A stretch of 5,807 nt of DNA from an uncultured Opitutia bacterium. Lineage in GTDB: Bacteria > Verrucomicrobiota > Verrucomicrobiia > Opitutales > Coraliomargaritaceae. Positions 1 to 5,691 of this stretch are shown here, piece after piece. The notes beneath the pieces are model-generated. The model was not told the origin of the DNA. It saw only the letters and a list, made by a program, of their open reading frames with translations, and ran no database searches. Made by a program: the position numbers and the translations under genes. Position 1 is the first letter of the stretch. Each line of letters begins with the position of its first letter. The DNA is taken from contig CALBPO010000180.1 of NCBI GenBank assembly GCA_937899295.1, forward strand, positions 1-5,807, written 5' to 3'.

Positions 1-140
1 GTTACCATATACTCCGCCCCGTAGCAGCCCAACTCAGGGCGCAGATCATCCGCAATAATCAGCAACACATTCATTTGCTCCGCTGCCGATAGGCCGCAGG
101 CAAGGCATGCGAAGAACGAAGGAATGATTTTCTTAAACAT
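1..140 (-). CDS. Type I (S1) sulfatase, N-terminal fragment cut by the window's left edge
   Basis: Reading from the ATG at 140-138 gives 46 residues before the edge. They comprise a basic, hydrophobic signal peptide (MFKKIIPSFFACLACG, with probable signal peptidase cleavage near LSAA) followed by the first sulfatase strand, NVLLIIADDLRPELGCYGAE. The adjacent aspartates at about residues 31-32 are the family's first two Ca2+ ligands, and the 'DDLRPELGCYG' form is typical of iduronate-2-sulfatase-like members of the alkaline phosphatase superfamily. The enzyme would remove sulfate esters from a glycan in the periplasm or outside the cell. The catalytic Cys (formylglycine) motif lies beyond the edge, so activity and specificity cannot be judged. 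The start is 9 bp after the stop of the sulfatase at 150-1724, so co-transcription and probably translational coupling are inferred. The only Shine-Dalgarno-like sequence is weak (GGCAGAAAAG just before ATG). Cysteines in the signal region hint at a lipoprotein, but no good lipobox is present. Confidence 0.87.
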   Translation of the reverse strand, partial: MFKKIIPSFFACLACGLSAAEQMNVLLIIADDLRPELGCYGAEYMV

Positions 141-149
141 CTTTTCTGC

Positions 150-1724
150 CTATTGGGAGCTTCCGAACTCACCAAAGGTGTGCGGCAGATCAGAGACCAT
201 TCCTTCCAAGCCCTGCTGCATACGCTCCAACTGCGCACGATACTCCGGATTCCCGGCTAGGTTCTGCTGCTCATACAAATCCTTATTCAAATCATAAAGC
301 TGATCCGCATCCCAATAGGCTGGATACATCTCCTCGGTCTGATAGTTATGGTGATCCACCCCTGTCCAAAACACCTCGCCTGGACGCGCCTTCATCTTGG
401 CCTCAATCTCCGGCGGCACACGGTTGGCGACATACTTCCAATCCCGCGTGACAATCGCACGCGAATTGCCCGCTTCGATCAACATATGTGTGCGCCAGTC
501 CTTCGGCTCTGGCTGCCCAAAGATCTGCGAGCTAAAACTGCGACCATCCTGGACCATATCCGCTGGCGCGCTGCCACCCGCCACTTCGATCAAGCTTGCC
601 GCAATATCCACATTGCCAATCAAGCTGTCATTCTCCGCCCCCGGCTGAATGTGCTGGGGCCACGCCACCATCATGGGCACTTTTGCACCGCCCTCAAAGA
701 CACTGTTCTTACCACGGCTGCCGTGATCGCTCGTAAAAATAACCATGGTGTTTTCACGCAAACCGAGCGCATCGAGTTGATCCAAGACCGCGCCAACGTA
801 ATCATCCATCCGCGTCGCCATTGCATTCTTTTCAGGGATACCTGCGGCCTTGGTCCGGCGCAGCACATCCTCCGCCGTTGGCAGCACTACAATCGGTTCT
901 TCAACAACACCTGCAGAAGTCACACGTTGATCGTAGGACGTCACATCATTATAGCTGAAGTAATACTGACCATGTGGAACCGGTAGCGCGCAATAGAGAA
1001 AGAAGGGCTGTTCCTGACTCTCTTCGATAAATTTCAATGCACCTGCACATTGCCAATCGAGATTTACGATCGAGTTTCCCCACTCCATGCGATCAACGAC
1101 ATCCCAACCATAGCCATCGCTCAAATAGTCGACCCCAGCCTCATAATATTCCCGAATGGATTTCTCAAATTTCTTGGTCGTCTCATAAGTCGCATTGGGC
1201 TCATGCGCCTTTTTGTTGCGCTTCGGCAGCACCTTATCCGGCATGTTATGCCACTTCCCGATGATCCCCGTACGATAACCCAGCTTTTGTAGCTCCTTGG
1301 CCAAATTGGTCTCTTCGCGCATAATCGCAGGGCGCCATTCCAAGGTCGCATGCGTGCCTACTGGATAGTCCTCTTGCAGCTCGATGCCTCGCGTTGCATA
1401 GCGTCCAGTCAATAAGCAATAGCGACTTGAAGTGCACACCGTGCCATTTACATAAAAACGGGTAAACAGTAGGCCCTCCTCGGCCAATGAATCGATATGT
1501 GGCGTCAGCACCTTTGGCACTCCAGCCTTGCGCCCCTTGCCGGCCACGCGACGAGCTCCATGCGGCGAAGCCCAAGTCTCCACACGATCCATCGTGATAT
1601 TCAGCTCATCGGCATCCAAATCATCCGCATAGATAAATACGATATTCGGCTGCAATGCCGCAGACATAAAACTTCCAGAAACTAGCCATAGTAGTCCCAG
1701 CAACATTCCTTTAGTGTTCATCAT
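150..1724 (-). CDS. Secreted type I (S1) sulfatase, complete
   Basis: The 524-residue product begins with a signal peptide (hydrophobic core about 7-22, cleavage likely near SAA/LQ). The sulfatase core follows. NIVFIYADDLDADE at about 27-40 has Ca2+ ligands D34 and D35. TPHIDSLAEEG is at about 74-84. The active-site signature VCTSSRYCLLTGR at about 96-108 has C97 as the residue expected to be converted to formylglycine and R101 as its partner. GIIGKWH at about 153-159 supplies conserved K157 and H159. PVPHG has H251. TSDHGSRGK at about 331-339 supplies D333, H334 and K339, and is followed by FEGGAKVPMMVAWP. All expected catalytic and metal residues are present and the length is normal for S1. 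The third motif position is Ser instead of the usual Pro or Ala. Two ATGs are adjacent at 1724 and 1721; either could be used, and no clear Shine-Dalgarno separates them. It is the first gene of an operon with the sulfatase at 1-140, with a promoter at 1761-1788. The glycan substrate cannot be predicted from sequence alone. Confidence 0.95.
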   Translation of the reverse strand: MMNTKGMLLGLLWLVSGSFMSAALQPNIVFIYADDLDADELNITMDRVETWASPHGARRVAGKGRKAGVPKVLTPHIDSLAEEGLLFTRFYVNGTVCTSSRYCLLTGRYATRGIELQEDYPVGTHATLEWRPAIMREETNLAKELQKLGYRTGIIGKWHNMPDKVLPKRNKKAHEPNATYETTKKFEKSIREYYEAGVDYLSDGYGWDVVDRMEWGNSIVNLDWQCAGALKFIEESQEQPFFLYCALPVPHGQYYFSYNDVTSYDQRVTSAGVVEEPIVVLPTAEDVLRRTKAAGIPEKNAMATRMDDYVGAVLDQLDALGLRENTMVIFTSDHGSRGKNSVFEGGAKVPMMVAWPQHIQPGAENDSLIGNVDIAASLIEVAGGSAPADMVQDGRSFSSQIFGQPEPKDWRTHMLIEAGNSRAIVTRDWKYVANRVPPEIEAKMKARPGEVFWTGVDHHNYQTEEMYPAYWDADQLYDLNKDLYEQQNLAGNPEYRAQLERMQQGLEGMVSDLPHTFGEFGSSQ

Positions 1725-1760
1725 TCTCGAGGAGTAGCTATCAAAAAGTCGAATGTAAGC

Positions 1761-1788
1761 ATAATGAATATACCAACTAAAGAGTCAA
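1761..1788 (-). promoter_or_regulatory. Candidate sigma70-type promoter of the sulfatase operon
   Basis: On the minus strand there is a TTGACT -35 box (1788-1783, 5 of 6 matches to consensus), a 16 bp spacer, and a CATTAT -10 box (1766-1761, 4 of 6). A transcript would start around 1754 and leave a leader of about 30 nt before the ATG at 1724. The spacing and place suit the housekeeping sigma factor. The last three bases of the adjacent palindrome are the first three of the -35 box. Found by eye; not experimentally supported. Confidence 0.5.
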
Positions 1789-1812
1789 TTTAAATGTTAA
1801 ACATTTAAATTG
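1786..1812. promoter_or_regulatory. Perfect 27-bp palindrome, candidate operator of the sulfatase operon
   Basis: The arms CAATTTAAATGTT (1786-1798) and AACATTTAAATTG (1800-1812) are exact reverse complements around a single A at 1799. A 13-bp perfect dyad with a one-base centre is too long to be likely by chance, even in AT-rich DNA. The flanks at once become GC-rich on the right (GGGCGGGCC). It overlaps the -35 box of the predicted promoter, as expected for a repressor site or an activator contacting RNA polymerase. The core TGTTAAACA resembles sites of dimeric helix-turn-helix regulators (LacI, GntR and similar), but I cannot assign a family, and no regulator gene is in the window. A terminator is unlikely because the stem is almost all A-T and no T-run follows it. 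Confidence 0.6.
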
Positions 1813-1960
1813 GGCGGGCCAATCACTGCGCTAAAATCCGGCGACTAGAGTCAATCCACCTGAGACAGAACCGTCACACTGACCTTGATTAGGTAGATCC
1901 CTGCTAATGGGTCATATGGCCGCTCGCTAGCAAGCTAAACGTAAGCACCTGCGCAGAGGC

Positions 1961-3874
1961 TTATTGAATCCTGTAGCTCCCAGGCTTGGCCATGAAACGA
2001 AGCGGCGCGGAGCCGAGCAATTCAACCGGGCGAAACTCGGCACCTTCGATGCGGTAGACCTTTGGACTACTCGGTAAATTCGGGGCCGCAAGGGTCATGA
2101 CATGCTCCACGTCAGTGATATAACGATTCGACACTTGCTTCTGATATTTAGTAGCGATCGCATAGTATTCCTGCGGACTCGCATAAGGCGGGTCATCACT
2201 CACAGGGACTTCACCGTTCGCATCCAGCATCTTACCCCCAGTCACCGGCGAACGAAGCCATTCGCAATCCGGCAGAATCTCAACCCGCACTTCACCAGAC
2301 GGCTTGAAATCCACAAAATACAGCCCCGTGCCATCGTATTGAACTAGCGGCGAATCGCCCACCCCTCGGATCCGCTCGAAGCCGCGATCCAAGCGTTTTG
2401 GCGTCAGCAACTGCTCGACATAGCGCCGCGGCATATCGCCAGAATAGACCAGTGTTGTATCATCCGCATACGCGGAGCTTTGCTCTTTGAAATCCAATGC
2501 GACGTTTTGAGAGTAATCCTCATCCCGCCCAGTAGTCGCATAAGGCTGATAGAGCGACGTCTTGCGGAAGACTTCCCCGGCCGCAATAAAGGAGGCTGAT
2601 TTCCCCGGCGTGGATTTTAGATTCAACAAGTGTTGCGCTGCAATGTAATTGGACAGCTCCGGTAGGATGTAGGTCCACATCGTTGCAATCTGAGCTCCTT
2701 GCGCGCGAAAGTATTTCGCCATCGCGGGATACATGTAGGAACTCATATTGGCATGTGTCTCCCACTCATACACATAATGGGCCTTATTGCGAAACGCAGC
2801 TTCGTTCGCCCAGCCCTGCAAATCACGCTGTTCATAGGCATCCTGCAAATACGGCAACGAATTGTGCTCCATGCCCAACTTGCGAAGATCCTTTTCAGCA
2901 TCACGCACATAATTATACACAGTGCCTTGAGTCGGATAGGTCGAAAAACACACCGCAGGCACCTTCGATGCGAGCGAAGCAAGCCACTCGGCATCACCTC
3001 CATTATGGCGTATCGCCATCGACCACTTGTGCGACCACGCGACAGGTGCCCGACACCCCAGCCGCTCGAGAAAATCACACATCTGATTGATATACTCTAG
3101 CGTATATTCCTTGCGCCAAAGCTGGAAATTTTCAGCCGCATCCGACAGCGACTTGGACTTTAACCAATGTATATAGTATTTATGGAACGGTGCCTCCAGA
3201 TCATCCACATTCGGCGTATGCGGCTCATTGACTAATTCCGCGATACAAAATGCGGGATCATCGATCATTCGCATCCCATCATAGCGATTCTCATGCGTTA
3301 GCAGGTTGCCTATATACACCTGTGAACGCTGGATAAAATCAGGATCGAGCAGCCAACTATAATAATCGATCTTCCGGCCACCATCTGGATGCTCCATTAA
3401 AGTCCCGGCCACATTCTTATCATTCGCTCCGAGCTCGTTGATAAACGCGAAGTAGTAATAGATCCGGCGCTGCCGACACTGCGCCATCAAATAATCTAGC
3501 GTGCGCAAATTTGGCGTATCGCGCAGCGAGCCATCAAAATTGGCCAACTCATGCGGCGACAAAGTCACCCGAATCACATCGCACCCAAGCCGCTGAATTT
3601 CATCCAAGCCCGCGTCAACAAGCTTAAAATAACTCGCCGCATCGAAGCTGCCCCGCGGGATCAAACCAGCCTTCACGAAACGATCATATTCCCACCCGAT
3701 CGAAGGTTGAAAATTCACTCCCCATAAAATGACCTCGCTGCCGTCTGGATACACATAACGCCCGTCTTCAACCAAGATACGCTGCTGCGCATCCGAAGCT
3801 GCAAATATACGAACGGAGAACAGCGCGAGCCAGAGAAGGATGAATGGTAAGCGTTTCTGTATCATCGGCCGCAT
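1961..3874 (-). CDS. Secreted clan GH-A (GH5-like) glycoside hydrolase
   Basis: From the ATG at 3874 the product is 637 residues. A GTG two codons earlier (3880) and an ATG three codons later (3865) are alternative starts; an in-frame TAA at 3886-3884 rules out anything longer. Residue numbers below count from the GTG. The signal peptide is IQKRLPFILLWLALFSVRIFA (residues 7-27), with cleavage near FAAS. The barrel starts with LVEDGRYVYPDGSEVILWGVNF (36-57), the usual opening of cellulase-like GH5 proteins, followed by GCDVIRVTLSPHE (99-111). The acid/base catalyst is E219 in CIAELVNEPHTPN (212-224). The nucleophile is probably E372 or E374 in AHYVYEWETH (367-376), the expected strand-7 position. 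MWTYILPELSNY (401-412) resembles the strand-8 tryptophan region. Residues about 440-639 form a further part, probably beta-rich, that I do not recognise. It would hydrolyse a beta-linked glycan outside the cytoplasm. The substrate is unknown; adjacent sulfatases suggest a sulfated polysaccharide. Exact family membership is uncertain. Confidence 0.85.
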   Translation of the reverse strand: MRPMIQKRLPFILLWLALFSVRIFAASDAQQRILVEDGRYVYPDGSEVILWGVNFQPSIGWEYDRFVKAGLIPRGSFDAASYFKLVDAGLDEIQRLGCDVIRVTLSPHELANFDGSLRDTPNLRTLDYLMAQCRQRRIYYYFAFINELGANDKNVAGTLMEHPDGGRKIDYYSWLLDPDFIQRSQVYIGNLLTHENRYDGMRMIDDPAFCIAELVNEPHTPNVDDLEAPFHKYYIHWLKSKSLSDAAENFQLWRKEYTLEYINQMCDFLERLGCRAPVAWSHKWSMAIRHNGGDAEWLASLASKVPAVCFSTYPTQGTVYNYVRDAEKDLRKLGMEHNSLPYLQDAYEQRDLQGWANEAAFRNKAHYVYEWETHANMSSYMYPAMAKYFRAQGAQIATMWTYILPELSNYIAAQHLLNLKSTPGKSASFIAAGEVFRKTSLYQPYATTGRDEDYSQNVALDFKEQSSAYADDTTLVYSGDMPRRYVEQLLTPKRLDRGFERIRGVGDSPLVQYDGTGLYFVDFKPSGEVRVEILPDCEWLRSPVTGGKMLDANGEVPVSDDPPYASPQEYYAIATKYQKQVSNRYITDVEHVMTLAAPNLPSSPKVYRIEGAEFRPVELLGSAPLRFMAKPGSYRIQ

Positions 3875-3944
3875 CGGCACATCTTAAGTTCGCTGCGCAT
3901 CCGCCCAAGCATGAATGTGGGCAATATTCGCAGTTTATTCATTT

Positions 3945-4022
3945 TGGTCGGGGCAGAGGGATTCGAACCCCCGACCCCCTGCTCCCAAAGCAGGTGCGCT
4001 AGCCAGACTGCGCTATGCCCCG
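3945..4022 (-). tRNA. tRNA-Pro (anticodon UGG)
   Basis: The minus strand folds into a full cloverleaf. The acceptor stem pairs CGGGGCA (4022-4016) with TGCCCCG (3955-3949), followed by discriminator A and an encoded CCA (3948-3945). The anticodon stem CCTGC/GCAGG closes the loop TTTGGGA, which places TGG at positions 34-36 and so reads proline codons. The T arm contains the standard GGTTCGAATCC. The D arm GCGC/GCGC has a long loop, giving 78 nt in all. The hydrolase gene begins about 70 bp downstream on the same strand. No integrase or repeated tRNA 3' end is visible nearby, so there is no evidence that it has served as an integration site here. Confidence 0.97.
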
Positions 4023-4183
4023 ATACCAAATGAAGATCGGAAGCACATCCAATTTAGCCCCTCTGTCAATCTACATTTTACCAATAAAGTGCGCCACTTA
4101 CAGGCACTCCCACAACCTGAAGTCTCTGATGTCTCTGCACTTCTGCCCGAAACGACAGCAGACGGCAGCTTCTGCGCGATACC
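4023..4183. other. Spacer between the GlcD-like gene and tRNA-Pro
   Basis: No gene is supported in these 161 bp. The part next to the tRNA holds its candidate promoter. The part next to the GlcD-like stop contains a short CTGCC/GGCAG inverted repeat without a T-run, which is not enough to call a terminator. Confidence 0.5.
4042..4069 (-). promoter_or_regulatory. Candidate promoter of tRNA-Pro
   Basis: A consensus -35 hexamer TTGACA (4069-4064, minus strand) is followed after 16 bp by TGTGCT (4047-4042), a poor -10 match (3 of 6). Transcription would begin about 12-15 nt before the tRNA 5' end, a normal distance for stable RNA genes. The exact -35 match supports the call; the weak -10 box limits it. 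Confidence 0.4.
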
Positions 4184-5653
4184 CTATCGGTGATCCCAAG
4201 GAAGTTGCACGTCGACTAATTCATGATCCCAGACTTCGAATGGTTCAAAGATTTTACCAGGGTTTAATATGCCTAGTGGATCGAGGGCTTTTTTGACAGA
4301 GCGCATTGCGGCGATCTCCGCCTGGCTATGCTGCATCCCCATGAAGGGAGCTTTGGCCAAGCCGATGCCATGTTCACCAGTAATAACGCCACCCAGATCA
4401 ATGACTTTTTGCATCAGCTTATGGATGCCCGCTTTGGCTTTTTTTGCGTCGGCTTTGCTCGCACGGTTATACATGATATGCACGTGCAGATTGCCATCCC
4501 CAGCATGGCCAAAGGTGGGCGTGGCGAGGCCGATTTCTTTTTTGAGCGCTATTGTGTAGCGAATCAATGCGGCCTGCTTATTAAGCGGCACGACGACATC
4601 TTCATTGAGCTTCGTATCCGCGAGCGAAAACATCGACTGTGAGCAGGTACGGCGGACTTGCCATAGTTTTTCGGCTTGCGCCTCAGTGCGGGCTTCGCGG
4701 TGGGAAGCGGCAAGGTCTGTCATGTAGTCGAGCAGACACTTACGCTGCCGGCGGACTTCGGCAGAACAACCGTCAAGTTCGACTAGGAGGATCGAGCTGC
4801 GAGGCTGACCTTCAAAAATCGCTTTGCCTGTCAATTTTTCTGCACAGCTCACAGACTGGCGATCAAGAAACTCTAGGATGGAAGGACTCACGCCGACTTT
4901 GAAAAGTCCGACCACGGCTTTAAGCGCGGCCGCTTCGCTTTTGAAAGCGAACATGCCTGTCCAGCGTTTTTCTGGCTTGGGAATGAGCTTGAGATTGGCC
5001 GAAGTGATGACACCGAGTGTGCCCTCGGATCCGATCAAAAGGTCGCGAAGATTGAGGCCTGATACATACTTCTTAATGGGCAGTCCAAATTTAAATGGAC
5101 TGCCATCAGCGAGGAAGCCGTTCAGGCCTAACACATAGTCGCGGGTGACACCGTATTTGACACAACGCATGCCTCCAGCGTTGCAAGCGATGTTGCCCCC
5201 GAGAGTGGAATACTTTTTTGAGGAAGGGTCAGGCGGATAAAAGAGGCCGAGCGCTTCAGCTTGCTCTTCTGGAGTTCTTACTTTATCTAATGTTTTGACC
5301 TGTATGTCATCTCTACCGTAATAGGTTTTTAAACTATTTTCTGTAAGCTTTGCTATTTCGCTCATGTCTTTAGTGAACATATCTCGATTAAATGTCGCGT
5401 TTGGATTGGTCGCGCTAGATGCGTTTGGATATTGTTTAATAAAAACTTCTTGTTTTGATAAAGGAATAAAATATTTTTCGCCATCTACATCAAATTCATT
5501 TCCGCGTTCAGCGTTTGGATAATTTTGTAAAAAGTTATTTTTTGGTGCAAAATTTCTTTGAACTTCCATTTTAATAACTCCAATGTTTTTATCCTTTACA
5601 AGTTTTGCTAAGTACTCTTCAGCAGATTTTGTAATTTCTATAATTTTTGACAT
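4184..5653 (-). CDS. GlcD-type FAD-linked oxidase C-terminal part, fused in frame to an unrelated AT-rich N-terminus (chimeric or broken gene)
   Basis: The frame encodes 489 residues, but only about 130-489 are a GlcD/D-lactate dehydrogenase family protein. There I see FYPPDPSS (138-145), TLGGNIACNAGG (150-161), KYGVTRDYVLGL (166-177), GSEGTLGVIT (208-217), LWQVRR (330-335), EDVVVPL (351-357), FGHAGDGNLHVHI (381-393, with the metal-binding His pair of this family), GEHGIG (426-431) and LNPGKIF (463-469). Family enzymes oxidise 2-hydroxy acids such as glycolate or D-lactate, using FAD and passing electrons to the respiratory chain. The first half of the FAD domain, including the RGxGTGLSGG-type pyrophosphate loop (about 140 residues in E. 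coli GlcD), is absent. In its place, residues 1-130 are AT-rich and unlike the family: an NfuA/HesB-like start (MSKIIEITKSAEEYLAKL), then two F(L/I)xxYPNA motifs around EFDVDGEKYFIPLSKQEV. A protein made from this frame should not bind FAD properly. The GlcD part alone is certain; the start at 5653 does not belong to it. Confidence 0.75.
   Translation of the reverse strand: MSKIIEITKSAEEYLAKLVKDKNIGVIKMEVQRNFAPKNNFLQNYPNAERGNEFDVDGEKYFIPLSKQEVFIKQYPNASSATNPNATFNRDMFTKDMSEIAKLTENSLKTYYGRDDIQVKTLDKVRTPEEQAEALGLFYPPDPSSKKYSTLGGNIACNAGGMRCVKYGVTRDYVLGLNGFLADGSPFKFGLPIKKYVSGLNLRDLLIGSEGTLGVITSANLKLIPKPEKRWTGMFAFKSEAAALKAVVGLFKVGVSPSILEFLDRQSVSCAEKLTGKAIFEGQPRSSILLVELDGCSAEVRRQRKCLLDYMTDLAASHREARTEAQAEKLWQVRRTCSQSMFSLADTKLNEDVVVPLNKQAALIRYTIALKKEIGLATPTFGHAGDGNLHVHIMYNRASKADAKKAKAGIHKLMQKVIDLGGVITGEHGIGLAKAPFMGMQHSQAEIAAMRSVKKALDPLGILNPGKIFEPFEVWDHELVDVQLPWDHR
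5397..5520. repeat. Three copies of the 10-mer GCGTTTGGAT, encoding YPNA/NPNA motifs
   Basis: Exact copies are at 5397-5406, 5421-5430 and 5511-5520 on the plus strand. On the coding minus strand they read ATCCAAACGC and encode (N)PNA, YPNA and YPNA. The two YPNA copies lie in longer degenerate protein repeats (FLQNYPNA and FIKQYPNA, 30 residues apart). The DNA repetition is therefore probably a by-product of a repeated protein motif and not a regulatory iteron set. Confidence 0.55.
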
Positions 5654-5691
5654 ACAATCATTAAATGTGGTTTAAGTGATTATTAAACTCA

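Larger units (their letters stand above)
1725..1960. other. Non-coding gap between hydrolase 3' end and sulfatase 5' end
   Basis: No convincing reading frame lies in these 236 bp. The right part follows the stop of the glycoside hydrolase gene (TAA at 1963-1961). The left part is the leader of the sulfatase gene and holds the promoter and palindrome listed separately. A short imperfect hairpin (GCTTGC/GCGAGC around 1922-1936) lies downstream of the hydrolase, but no T-run follows it, so I do not call a terminator. The stretch from about 1813 to 1920 shows nothing recognisable. Confidence 0.6.

Noticed and set aside
348..986. 212-codon open frame on the plus strand
   Set aside because: It lies entirely antisense to the well-supported sulfatase, has no recognisable motifs and has a composition typical of an antisense shadow.
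2683..3100. Overlapping plus-strand frames of 133-135 codons
   Set aside because: They are antisense to the GH5-like gene in a region with strong conserved motifs on the minus strand; no protein-like features are visible.
3903..3922. GCCCA/TGGGC hairpin as a terminator of the tRNA
   Set aside because: Only 5 bp of stem with a 10-nt loop, and no T-run follows on the minus strand.
3945..4022. tRNA-Pro as the attachment site of an integrated element
   Set aside because: No integrase gene and no direct repeat of the tRNA 3' end was found in the window.
3915..4193. Plus-strand frame reading 'SGQRDSNPRPPAPKAGALARLRYA'
   Set aside because: This is the well-known spurious translation of the antisense of a tRNA gene, here tRNA-Pro.
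5397..5520. GCGTTTGGAT copies as iterons, an origin or a CRISPR-like array
   Set aside because: Spacing is irregular (24 and 90 bp), the copies are only 10 bp, and all are in frame within one coding sequence where they encode PNA motifs.
4184..5653. A genuine new fusion enzyme (Fe-S-like start, phage-like module, FAD-linked oxidase)
   Set aside because: The FAD pyrophosphate-binding half is missing, composition changes at the join, and the N-terminal pieces are themselves incomplete; a chimera explains this more simply.
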